The notes beneath the pieces are model-generated. The model was given only the letters and a program-made list of their open reading frames with translations, did not search any database and had not been told where the DNA came from. This document shows, piece by piece, positions 1 to 6,340 of a DNA stretch of 6,549 nucleotides. Made by a program: the position numbers and the translations under genes. The DNA is from JAOUEE01 sp051011595 (lineage in GTDB: Bacteria > Actinomycetota > Acidimicrobiia > Acidimicrobiales > SHLQ01), in contig JBPCTQ010000197.1 of NCBI GenBank assembly GCA_051011595.1, positions 1-6,549 of the forward strand. The letters are read 5' to 3'. The number at the start of each line of letters is the position of its first letter. Position 1 is the stretch's first letter.

Positions 1-749
1 ATCCGTGAGCGCTTCTCGGCTTCGTCGATACGACCCAGCCATTCGATGCGGGGGTCGCCGGCCGTCTTCCGCTGCAGGTCGTTGGTCTCCGGGCCCTCAC
101 CGGCGATCCACAGCCGAGTGTCGGGCGGCAGCGTTCGCATGGCATCGAGCAGCACGGCCAAGCCCTTTCTGGGTTCGTGGCGGCCGACGAAGAACACGGT
201 CGGGGCCGTGGTTGGGTGGGGTTCGGCCGTGGCGAACGGCGCGATCTCCACGCCGTTGAAGGTGACGGTGTAGGTGCCGCCCAGGGCGGCGGCGGCCACT
301 TTGCGGGCATCGTCGGACACCGCGTAGGCGTCGTCGATCTTGGTCCGCAACCAGCGACAGCCCGGGATCACCTCGTAGGCGAGACTGTTGCCGGCCGCGT
401 GGAACGTGCCCACGATGGGAGCCGGGTGCACGAGCAAGGTGGTCATCGACGCGCCGGGCGAGAGCGGCTCGTGAACGTGTAACACATCGAAGTCCTCGTC
501 ACGCAACGCGGTGATCAACCGCAGCTGGGCCGATGGGTCGGGCGCCACCGGTGCCATGGAGCCGTTGGCCGCCGCCGGAAGGCTGTTGCCCAGCGGGGTG
601 ACCCCCGCATCGGGTGGAGGCCCGTCGCAGGGCCCGAGTACCCGCACGTGCACACCCTGACCGCGCATGGCCCGAGCCAGCGCCAGCACCTGCGACTGCA
701 CGCCGCCCGGCAGGGTCAGGCTGTAGGGGCACACCATCCCGACCCGCAT
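1..749 (-). CDS. pimA: Phosphatidylinositol mannosyltransferase PimA, 3' end missing
   Basis: GT4-family, GT-B fold glycosyltransferase. In mycobacteria PimA transfers mannose from GDP-mannose to the 2-position of inositol in phosphatidylinositol, on the cytoplasmic face of the membrane, as the first step to PIMs. The visible 249 residues, roughly two thirds of a usual 380-residue protein, start MRVGMVCPYSLTLPGGVQSQ, which closely follows mycobacterial PimA including Tyr9 and the Gly15-Gly16 loop. Next come the VLHVHEP stretch (89-95), a TFH motif (His117) and the nucleotide-sugar binding segment VGRHEPRKG (188-196, Arg190 and Lys195). The catalytic-site glutamate of the C-terminal domain lies outside the window. 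The ATG at 749 gives the family N-terminus; only a weak GTAGGT sits upstream. It is 63 bases downstream of patA, probably the same operon. Another GT4 enzyme is possible but unlikely given the N-terminus and neighbours. Confidence 0.87.
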   Translation of the reverse strand, partial: MRVGMVCPYSLTLPGGVQSQVLALARAMRGQGVHVRVLGPCDGPPPDAGVTPLGNSLPAAANGSMAPVAPDPSAQLRLITALRDEDFDVLHVHEPLSPGASMTTLLVHPAPIVGTFHAAGNSLAYEVIPGCRWLRTKIDDAYAVSDDARKVAAAALGGTYTVTFNGVEIAPFATAEPHPTTAPTVFFVGRHEPRKGLAVLLDAMRTLPPDTRLWIAGEGPETNDLQRKTAGDPRIEWLGRIDEAEKRSR

Positions 750-812
750 GATCTGTGAACCTACCGCGTCGGCGACTGCACTCGTGATTCGATCCGGCCC
801 ACCCCTGAGGCT

Positions 813-1706
813 TCAGTACCCCTGGTGCGGATGACCGTTGTCCGATGGCCAGTTGGGTTGCATGAGGTGCCACTGCTCGGGGGCGGCGCGGATGAGGGTC
901 TCCAACTCGTCGGCCAGCGCCTGGGTGACGCGCTGGACGTCGGCCCGCAACTTGCCTCGCCGTTCGGCTTCGACCGGCGGGCGACACACCGCGTGAGTGC
1001 CCTTCGGCCGCTGATACACAGCGGTGGGCAACAACACCGCTCCGGTGCGTAACGCCAAGGTGGCCGGGCCGGCCGGCAACATGGTCCGTTCGCCGAAGAA
1101 CTCGACCTCGACACCGGCTCCACCCACCAGCCGATCCGACAATAGACACACCACGTGGCCATCACGGATGGCGGCCAGCAGCGCCCCGCCGATCGACGGC
1201 GATTCGAGCGAGAGCACATGCATACCCAGCTTCTCGCGAAACGAAGCGAACCAGTCGAACAGCTCGGGCGGTTCGAGCGGCTCGACCACCGCCGTCACCT
1301 CGAGATGCTGGACCGCAGTGAGCCAGAAGCCGGCCCACTCCCAACTGCCCAGGTGGGGTAGCACCAGGATGGGGCCGGTGCCGGACTCGACGGCGGTGAC
1401 GATGTTGTCGAACCCCTCTTGGGTGAATCCGGCGTCGATGGCCGCCACGTCGAGGCTGGGCAGCCGGAGGGACTCGGCGTAGTAGCGGCCATAACTGGCG
1501 AACGTTTCGGCGACGGCCCGGTCGAGGGCGTTGGCACCGATGTCGCCGTAGACCCGGCGGAGATTTCGCTCGACCTGGGCTCGCCGGGGCGACGAGCGCC
1601 GGGCCATCAGGCGGGCCGATCGTTCGGCCACCGAATCGGTAACCGCGGCGGGCAGCACCCGACTGAGCGCGGACCCGGCCCGGAAGGCGGCGACAGTACC
1701 GTCCAC
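813..1706 (-). CDS. patA: Phosphatidylinositol mannoside acyltransferase (PatA-like)
   Basis: Member of the LpxL/HtrB-type lysophospholipid acyltransferase family. In mycobacteria PatA transfers a palmitoyl chain from acyl-CoA to the 6-position of the mannose of PIM1/PIM2 at the inner membrane face. The 297-residue length is close to the roughly 310 usual for PatA. The HX4D/E catalytic motif is seen as HLGSWE (His118, Glu123). A second conserved segment, LSDRLVGGAGVEVEFFGE (189-206), includes Glu200 and Glu202, one of which may match the glutamate reported to pair with the catalytic histidine. The PAGPATLALRTGA stretch (211-223) and the C-terminal QWHLMQPNW (278-286) are also family-like. The start is a GTG at 1706 with a GGGG run upstream; no ATG is available in frame before pgsA ends. 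It lies between pgsA (43-base gap) and pimA, the same order as in mycobacteria, which decides PatA over a generic acyltransferase. Confidence 0.85.
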   Translation of the reverse strand: MDGTVAAFRAGSALSRVLPAAVTDSVAERSARLMARRSSPRRAQVERNLRRVYGDIGANALDRAVAETFASYGRYYAESLRLPSLDVAAIDAGFTQEGFDNIVTAVESGTGPILVLPHLGSWEWAGFWLTAVQHLEVTAVVEPLEPPELFDWFASFREKLGMHVLSLESPSIGGALLAAIRDGHVVCLLSDRLVGGAGVEVEFFGERTMLPAGPATLALRTGAVLLPTAVYQRPKGTHAVCRPPVEAERRGKLRADVQRVTQALADELETLIRAAPEQWHLMQPNWPSDNGHPHQGY

Positions 1707-1749
1707 GACCGTCAGCCCCGCGTGGTCGATCCCTGGCTGGTCGGCAGGG

Positions 1750-2451
1750 TCAGCGGTCGGAGCGATCGAGCCAACGGCTGCGCAGTTCGGCCCGACGAGC
1801 CCGACGCTCGGCCAGGCGGTCAGCCCGGGCGATACGACGCCGGGCGATCTTCTCGGTGCGAGGCGGGGTGACCGCCGTGGCCTGACGCCAGACCTTCACG
1901 AAACGTTGCAGCGCGGTGATGACGGTGAGGACGAGCATCACCCACAACACCGGGATGAGCAGCTCGGAGAACAACAGACCGAAACCGAGCACGATGAACC
2001 GCTCGGCCCGTTCCATGATGCCGCCCTTAGCATCGAAGCCCAGCGATTCGGCTTTGGCCCGCTGGTACGAGATCAGCATCGCCACCGCCATGATGGCCAC
2101 CGGCAACATCATGATGTGACCGGGTTCGGTGGACGCCAGGTACCAGGCGACACCGCCGAACAACAAAGCATCGGTGAGACGGTCTGACACCGAGTCGAGG
2201 TAGGCGCCGCGTACCGACGCGGTGCCCGATGCCTTGGCCACTGCGCCGTCGAGGGCGTCGGGGACACCGGTGAGAATCAAGAACAACAGCCCCAGGCGAA
2301 GATTCCCGCTGCCGATGGCCACCGCGGCCACGGTGGCCATGGCGATACCCGCCACCGTCACCATGTCGGCGCTGATTCCGGTGCGGCGCAGACTCTCGCC
2401 GATGGGTTCGAGACCTCGGTCTACGGCGGTTCGCCAGTTTCCGTCGAACAT
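1750..2451 (-). CDS. pgsA: Phosphatidylinositol phosphate synthase (CDP-alcohol phosphatidyltransferase)
   Basis: Integral membrane enzyme. In actinobacteria this family joins CDP-diacylglycerol to inositol 1-phosphate, giving phosphatidylinositol phosphate, the precursor of the PI that PimA mannosylates. The signature D-x2-D-G-x2-A-R-x8-G-x3-D-x3-D is present as Asp65, Asp68, Gly69, Gly82, Asp86 and Asp90, but position 73 is Lys rather than the usual Arg. Hydrophobic helices cover about 31-63, 92-105, 112-127 and 155-185. The SYQRAKAESLGF and KGGIMERAERFIV stretches resemble mycobacterial PgsA1. The C-terminal tail is rich in Arg. The protein is 233 residues; mycobacterial ones are about 217. 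The frame is open to a TTG at 2511, but ATG 2451 is preferred: GAGGAG lies six bases upstream and the family N-terminus begins there. A GTG directly before it (2454) is an alternative. It is first in the leftward pgsA-patA-pimA block. The gene usually upstream in mycobacteria, a HIT-domain protein, is absent. Confidence 0.87.
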   Translation of the reverse strand: MFDGNWRTAVDRGLEPIGESLRRTGISADMVTVAGIAMATVAAVAIGSGNLRLGLLFLILTGVPDALDGAVAKASGTASVRGAYLDSVSDRLTDALLFGGVAWYLASTEPGHIMMLPVAIMAVAMLISYQRAKAESLGFDAKGGIMERAERFIVLGFGLLFSELLIPVLWVMLVLTVITALQRFVKVWRQATAVTPPRTEKIARRRIARADRLAERRARRAELRSRWLDRSDR

Positions 2452-2566
2452 CACGTACTCCTCATCGAGGGGCCCCGAATCGGCCGCCCGAACGTCACTG
2501 CACGGTACCAAGATGCGGCCCCGAATGGGCGCACGCCGGCCCCCGGAAGCGGTCGGTCGGCCTACG
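2452..2566. other. Divergent intergenic region between pgsA and the DinB-like gene
   Basis: This 115-base spacer must hold the promoters of both divergent transcripts. A 10-base direct repeat GGCCCCGAAT occurs at 2471-2480 and 2517-2526. On the minus strand TACCGT (2507 down to 2502) is a possible -10 for pgsA, but no convincing -35 is visible. The plus-strand -10 candidate is listed separately. Nothing here looks like a gene. Confidence 0.5.
2458..2463 (-). promoter_or_regulatory. Ribosome binding site that sets the pgsA start
   Basis: On the minus strand this reads GAGGAG, six bases before the ATG at 2451. It is the strongest Shine-Dalgarno match on the minus strand of the window and argues for the shorter pgsA protein rather than the TTG start 60 bases upstream. 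Confidence 0.75.
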
Positions 2567-2568
2567 AT
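2563..2568 (+). promoter_or_regulatory. Candidate -10 box of the DinB-like gene
   Basis: TACGAT fits the actinobacterial TANNNT -10 pattern and ends seven bases before a GTG at 2576, which would be a leaderless start. No good -35 is seen. The box overlaps the ATG at 2567, so if it is used the protein starts at the GTG. The main support is the same spacing at two other genes in this window. Confidence 0.4.
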
Positions 2569-3052
2569 GAACGTCGTGGCCGAGCCCTACGATTCGCTGC
2601 AACCGCCCCAGATCGCCGTCACCATCCGGTCACTCCCCCGCCGGGTGAACGAAGCGCTCGCGGCCCTCGATCTCCAAGATGTGTCGCTCGACGCCAACGG
2701 CGTCGACGGCGACTCACCGCTGGGCATCGTCGACGACATCGGCCGCTCGCTGGTGGTGATCGATCGCGGCCTCGAGCAGACACTTCTGCACGAAGAACCA
2801 ACGGTCATGGCCGCGGTCATGGACCCTGCGGCTCGAACCTGGGAGCAGCCGGCCGGTGATCGGGCCACCACCTTGGCTGCCCTCGATGATGCGGCCGACG
2901 AGCTGGCCGCCCGTATCGAGACAGCACCCTCCGACTCGTGGCAACGCTCGGCTCAAGTGGCCGGCGGCTCGACGGTGACCGCACTGGCCGTGGCCCGCGA
3001 GGCGGCACGCACCGGTGTGGTGGGGCTTCGGCGTCTGGAGTCGTTCAGCTGA
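2567..3052 (+). CDS. DinB-like helical-bundle protein lacking the metal-binding histidines
   Basis: Up to 161 residues, cytoplasmic, with no signal peptide or membrane segment. The layout recalls DinB-family four-helix-bundle proteins: an N-terminal helix with SLPRRVNEAL (22-31), then SPLGIVDDIGRSL (50-62) where relatives carry an SPL...H helix, a DRATTLAALDDAADELAARI helix (98-117), a DSWQRS motif (123-128, compare the common W-x-R), and a last helix ending GLRRLESF (153-160) where relatives have HH-x-x-D. Active relatives bind a metal with three histidines. This protein has a single histidine (His75), so it cannot form that site and is probably non-enzymatic or has a changed role. The start is ATG 2567 or, if transcription is leaderless, GTG 2576, three codons later. 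The open frame continues upstream to 2222, but that part is antisense to pgsA and is not believed. The family call rests on pattern memory only, and the function is unknown. Confidence 0.65.
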   Translation: MNVVAEPYDSLQPPQIAVTIRSLPRRVNEALAALDLQDVSLDANGVDGDSPLGIVDDIGRSLVVIDRGLEQTLLHEEPTVMAAVMDPAARTWEQPAGDRATTLAALDDAADELAARIETAPSDSWQRSAQVAGGSTVTALAVAREAARTGVVGLRRLESFS

Positions 3053-3094
3053 TGCAGCCTCGAACGCGGCCCCAGGTTTGCCGTCCACCGAACC

Positions 3095-3105
3095 ATACGG
3101 TGTAT
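3095..3105. promoter_or_regulatory. Palindrome overlapping the tetR promoter, likely TetR operator
   Basis: ATAC-GGT-GTAT is a perfect inverted repeat with four-base arms and a three-base centre. Its right arm overlaps the -10 box of the following TetR-family gene. TetR regulators commonly repress themselves from palindromes placed over their own promoter, so this is the best candidate site. The arms are short and no second copy was noticed in the window. Confidence 0.5.
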
Positions 3106-3108
3106 ATT
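3103..3108 (+). promoter_or_regulatory. -10 box of the tetR-ligase-dioxygenase unit
   Basis: TATATT is a very AT-rich hexamer in an otherwise GC-rich region and ends seven bases before the ATG at 3116. Transcription would start at or next to the A of that ATG, giving a leaderless message. No Shine-Dalgarno sequence is present between box and start. A weak -35, TTGCCG at 3078-3083, lies 19 bases upstream. Confidence 0.6.
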
Positions 3109-3115
3109 TCGGCCG

Positions 3116-3808
3116 ATGTCCCGGTCGCGCCCCTCCCCCGTCGCCACTGAGCCGGCTTCGACCGCCACCACTGAACGAACCCCGACCCGGCGCCGCGGGT
3201 CGCTGACCGCAGCCGAGATCGTGGTGGTGGCCACCGACCTGCTGGCCGACATCGGTGTGGACGACTTCTCCATGCGCAAGCTGGCTGGCCGCCTGGGGGT
3301 GAACCCCATGACCGTGTACCTGCGCTTCGATTCCAAGGACGAGCTGCTCGACGCGGTGGTGGCCGAGGCGTTGACCGGCATCGAAGCACCCGACGCCACC
3401 GGTTCGTGGGACGAGCGGGTCCTGGCCTGGGCCGACTCGATCCGTACCCACCTGCTGGCCGCCCGTCACCTGCTTCCCCTGATGCAGTCGAGCCGACATC
3501 TGGCGGCCTCGATGGTGGCGGCCGCCGACATGGGGCTTCACCTGATGGCCGAACGGGCCGACGGCGACGACGAGGCCATCGCCGGTTTCCGAATGTTGTT
3601 CTGGCACGCCATCGGTGCCGCCCTGGCCCACGAGGCGATGGTCCAACAATCACCCACCGACACGTTGCGGTCCGCCGTCGACCTCGGCCTCGATCCCGCT
3701 TCGCCCGCGGCGATGATGCTGAGCACCCGCAACGATCTCGACCCCGATGGGTTGTTCGCAACATCGACCCGAGCGCTCATCGCCGGCATGGGTCTGGGTC
3801 CACAGTGA
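3116..3808 (+). CDS. TetR/AcrR-family transcriptional regulator
   Basis: A 230-residue one-component regulator: an N-terminal DNA-binding domain and a helical ligand-binding domain that would act as a dimer. After a Thr/Arg-rich unstructured leader (1-29), the TetR_N domain spans about 30-80. Its helix-turn-helix is FSMRKLAGRLGVNPMTVYLR (51-70), followed by the characteristic F-x-S-K-D-E-L-L (71-78). The C-terminal domain (about 95-225) contains LMQSSRHLA and FWHAIGAALAHE helices, typical of small-molecule binding TetR proteins. The start at 3116 sits seven bases after a TATATT box and next to a palindrome, so self-repression from a leaderless promoter is likely. Its TGA overlaps the GTG start of the CoA ligase, so regulator and enzymes share a transcript. 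The inducer is probably the ligase substrate or its CoA ester, by inference only. Confidence 0.9.
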   Translation: MSRSRPSPVATEPASTATTERTPTRRRGSLTAAEIVVVATDLLADIGVDDFSMRKLAGRLGVNPMTVYLRFDSKDELLDAVVAEALTGIEAPDATGSWDERVLAWADSIRTHLLAARHLLPLMQSSRHLAASMVAAADMGLHLMAERADGDDEAIAGFRMLFWHAIGAALAHEAMVQQSPTDTLRSAVDLGLDPASPAAMMLSTRNDLDPDGLFATSTRALIAGMGLGPQ

Positions 3809-5346
3809 GCTCGGCGGCACTCGCAACCCACGGCCGAGAGATCTCGGCGGTCGACCCGGACCGCACGGCCGTGATCTCATCCGACCGTCAGCTGTCGTTC
3901 GGGGAACTCGACCAGCAGGCCGAGGGACTGGCCCGCTTCCTGGCCGATCAGGGGATGGCCGAGGGCGACACCCTGGCCCTGCTGTGCACCAACCGCCCGG
4001 AATGGCTGGTCACCTACCAGGCCGCCCTCCGAGCCGGACTGCGGCTGGTGCCGATCAATTGGCACCTCGAGGCCGACGACATCACCTACGTGTTGTCGGA
4101 TTCGGGCGCCACCGCTCTGGTGGTCGAGGCCCCGTTCGTGGCGGACACCGGCGCGCTGACCGCGATCGCCGACCTGCCCCGTCCGACGATCGTCGTCGAC
4201 CGCCACAGCCCGGGTGATGCGATCGGATTCGACGACGCCATCGCGGCTGGAGGCCCCGAGTTCGCACCTCGCCGCCGCGGCAGTCTCATGATCTACACCT
4301 CGGGCACCACCGGTCGACCCAAAGGTGTCGAACACCAACCATCGTCGAGCGACGGCGCCGAGATGGGCGCCGCCATGGTGGCCATGTTCGGCATGGACGG
4401 CGACCGCGGCGATTCCATGTTGTGCCCGGCACCGCTGTACCACTCCGGCCCCAGCCGCCTGTGCGGCGAATGGCCACTGGGCGCCGGGGTCACGGTGGTG
4501 CTGATGGACCGATTCGATGCCGAGGGCGCACTGCAACTGATCGATCAGCACCGCATCAGCCACGCCTTCTTCGTTCCCACCATGTTCCATCGCATGCTCG
4601 CGGTCGACGACCGTGAGCGGTTCGACGTCTCGAGCCTGCGATTCGTGCTTCACGGCGCCGGTCCGTGTGACCCAGCGGCCAAGGCGGCGATGTTCGAGTG
4701 GCTGGGCCCCGTCATCCACGAGATCTACGCCAGCAGCGAGGGGCCCGGCACCTGGATCGGTCCCGACGAGTGGCTGGCCCACCCGGGCAGCGTGGGCCGC
4801 GCCGATCCGAGCCGGATCGAGATCAGGAACGATGCCGGCCAGCCGAGCGACGTCGGAGCACACGGCGAGGTCTGGTTTCGGGCCACCGCCGGATTCGACT
4901 ACCACGGCGACCCGGCCAAGACCGCGTCGACCTTCGACAATTCCGGCCAGTGGTACTCGGTCGGCGATCGCGGGCACGTCGACGCCGACGGGTACCTGTA
5001 CCTCACCGGTCGAACGGCGGAGTGCATCGTGAGCGGTGGTGTCAACATCTACCCGGCCCGAATCGATGAAGCCCTGGCCTCGCACGCCGCGGTGGTCGAT
5101 GCGGCCGCGTTCGGCGTCCCCGACCGCGAGTTCGGGGAGGTCGTGGCCGCGGCCGTCGTCCTCGATGCCACCGCATCCGCCGACGTGACACCCTCGATCC
5201 TCGAACACTGCCGGTCCACCATCGGCAGTCAGCTCACTCCCAGGTCGATCTTCGTCGTCGACGAACTTCCCCGCACCGACGCCGGGAAGCTCTACCGCCG
5301 GCGTCTCACCGACCAGTTCTCACCCCAACCCGATCCATCGCAATGA
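3805..5346 (+). CDS. Acyl-CoA synthetase (AMP-forming, FadD-like)
   Basis: ANL-superfamily enzyme of 513 residues that would activate a carboxylic acid with ATP to an acyl-adenylate and then to the CoA thioester. Core motifs appear in order: the phosphate loop YTSGTTGRPKGV (164-175), YASSEG (308-313) in place of the usual YGxTE, YSVGDRG (384-390, Asp388), TGRTAECIVSGGVNIYP (401-417, Arg403) and the C-terminal catalytic lysine in RTDAGK (Lys495). No insertion of the kind found in fatty acyl-AMP ligases is apparent, so CoA ligation is more likely. The start is the GTG at 3805: it overlaps the regulator's TGA (GTGA), implying translational coupling, and places the N-terminus at the usual distance before SFGELDQQA. 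The open frame extends upstream to 3406 only as a shadow of tetR. The substrate is undetermined; fatty, branched, aromatic or steroid-side-chain acids are all possible for this FadD-like group. Confidence 0.92.
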   Translation: MSSAALATHGREISAVDPDRTAVISSDRQLSFGELDQQAEGLARFLADQGMAEGDTLALLCTNRPEWLVTYQAALRAGLRLVPINWHLEADDITYVLSDSGATALVVEAPFVADTGALTAIADLPRPTIVVDRHSPGDAIGFDDAIAAGGPEFAPRRRGSLMIYTSGTTGRPKGVEHQPSSSDGAEMGAAMVAMFGMDGDRGDSMLCPAPLYHSGPSRLCGEWPLGAGVTVVLMDRFDAEGALQLIDQHRISHAFFVPTMFHRMLAVDDRERFDVSSLRFVLHGAGPCDPAAKAAMFEWLGPVIHEIYASSEGPGTWIGPDEWLAHPGSVGRADPSRIEIRNDAGQPSDVGAHGEVWFRATAGFDYHGDPAKTASTFDNSGQWYSVGDRGHVDADGYLYLTGRTAECIVSGGVNIYPARIDEALASHAAVVDAAAFGVPDREFGEVVAAAVVLDATASADVTPSILEHCRSTIGSQLTPRSIFVVDELPRTDAGKLYRRRLTDQFSPQPDPSQ

Positions 5347-5348
5347 CC

Positions 5349-5353
5349 AGGAG
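5349..5353 (+). promoter_or_regulatory. Ribosome binding site of the dioxygenase gene
   Basis: AGGAG lies eight bases before the ATG at 5362 and two bases after the ligase stop codon. It fixes the dioxygenase start and shows that this internal operon gene is read by ordinary Shine-Dalgarno initiation, unlike the leaderless-type genes nearby. Confidence 0.8.
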
Positions 5354-5361
5354 ACCCTCCG

Positions 5362-6333
5362 ATGTCCACCACTGATGACACGCCCGTCTTGGCCGACGCC
5401 GATCCCGGATCGGCGCTGTCCGCCGCGCGGGTGACCTTCCCCGGGTACGACACCCAGGTCGGACCGCTCGGGCACCTGGCCGAGGAGCGCCAGCGCCTCG
5501 ACGCCCTCGAGTGGCAACACTTCGACGTTCGCCGGTTGGCAGCCACGGTGGGCGCAGAGCTACGCGGCGTCGATCTCACCGCCGAGCTGGCCGATGAGGT
5601 GGTGGCCGAGATCGACCGGGCCCTGGAGGAGTACAAAGTCATCTTCTTCCGCGACCAGCCGCTCACCTCGGCCCAACACGTACGTTTCGCCCGCCGCTTC
5701 GGCGATCTCGAGGTGCATCCGTTCATTCCCTCCAACACCGGCGAACCCGAACTGGTTCGGTTCGCCAAGGGGGCCGACGTCGGTGGCTACGAGAACGGCT
5801 GGCATCACGACGTGACCTGGCGAGCCACGCCGTCTCGGGCCGCCATCCTGCACGCCATCGAGGTCCCACCCACTGGCGGCGACACCCTGTTTGCCGACAG
5901 CCATGCGGCCTGGCAGGGCCTCGGCGACGAGACCAAGGCCGAGATCGCCGATCTCAACGCGGTGCACGACTACATGATGGCGTTCTCCGGACAGGTGCCC
6001 GCCGACCAGGTCGAGAAGACGCGGGCGGCTTATCCGCCGGTGGAGCATCCGGTGGTGACCCGACACGGCGTCAGCGGCCAGGAGCTGCTGTACGTGAACC
6101 GCTTCTTCACCAGCCACATCGCCGGATGGGAACGCGACGAGAGCCGAGCGCTCATCGACCGGCTGTGTCGGCAGTACGACCAGCTCGAGTACCAGTGCCG
6201 ATTCCAGTGGGAGCCGCACTCGGTGGCGTTCTGGGACAACCGAGCCGTCCAGCACTACGCCGCCAGTGACTACTGGCCCGATGTGCGGGTGATGGAACGG
6301 GCCAGCATCATCGGCGACGCGCCGCACCGCTGA
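5362..6333 (+). CDS. TauD/TfdA-family Fe(II)/2-oxoglutarate-dependent dioxygenase
   Basis: A 323-residue cytoplasmic oxygenase that would couple 2-oxoglutarate decarboxylation to substrate hydroxylation. The iron triad is His148 and Asp150 (WHHDVTW) with His298 (DNRAVQHYA). Arg309, eleven residues after the distal His, matches the 2-oxoglutarate-binding Arg of E. coli TauD. Arg313 and His119 fall where TauD has Arg270 and His70, which contact the taurine sulfonate, and the His119-to-His148 spacing of 29 equals TauD's. A sulfonate, sulfate ester or other anionic substrate is thus plausible, but His119 may simply be family-conserved. Residues 1-52 form an extension not present in TauD (about 283 residues), before the usual start of the fold at FDVRRLAATVGAEL. 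It follows the CoA ligase by 15 bases with a good AGGAG, so it belongs to the same operon. Exact substrate unknown. Confidence 0.92.
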   Translation: MSTTDDTPVLADADPGSALSAARVTFPGYDTQVGPLGHLAEERQRLDALEWQHFDVRRLAATVGAELRGVDLTAELADEVVAEIDRALEEYKVIFFRDQPLTSAQHVRFARRFGDLEVHPFIPSNTGEPELVRFAKGADVGGYENGWHHDVTWRATPSRAAILHAIEVPPTGGDTLFADSHAAWQGLGDETKAEIADLNAVHDYMMAFSGQVPADQVEKTRAAYPPVEHPVVTRHGVSGQELLYVNRFFTSHIAGWERDESRALIDRLCRQYDQLEYQCRFQWEPHSVAFWDNRAVQHYAASDYWPDVRVMERASIIGDAPHR

Positions 6334-6340
6334 TCGACGC

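Noticed and set aside
499..1149. 216-codon minus-strand open frame overlapping pimA and patA
   Set aside because: It runs in another frame across the end of patA and the start of pimA, both of which are supported by conserved motifs.
2452..2511. 20-residue longer pgsA from a TTG start
   Set aside because: The ATG at 2451 has GAGGAG at good spacing, and the extra residues have no family match.
2222..2566. Upstream extension of the DinB-like gene
   Set aside because: This part is antisense to the pgsA catalytic motif and start, then crosses the divergent spacer. A start at 2567 or 2576 is far more likely.
2714..3649. 311-codon minus-strand open frame
   Set aside because: It is antisense to both the DinB-like gene and tetR, crosses the promoter and palindrome, and contains no domain-like pattern.
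3406..3804. Upstream extension of the CoA ligase frame
   Set aside because: It lies inside tetR in another frame and has Arg/Gly-rich shadow composition. The GTG at 3805 overlapping the tetR stop gives a normal ligase N-terminus.
3877..5208. 443-codon minus-strand open frame
   Set aside because: It is fully antisense to the CoA ligase, whose motifs are all in place. The product has no recognisable domain and shows the Val/Gly/Asp/His-rich composition of a high-GC shadow frame.
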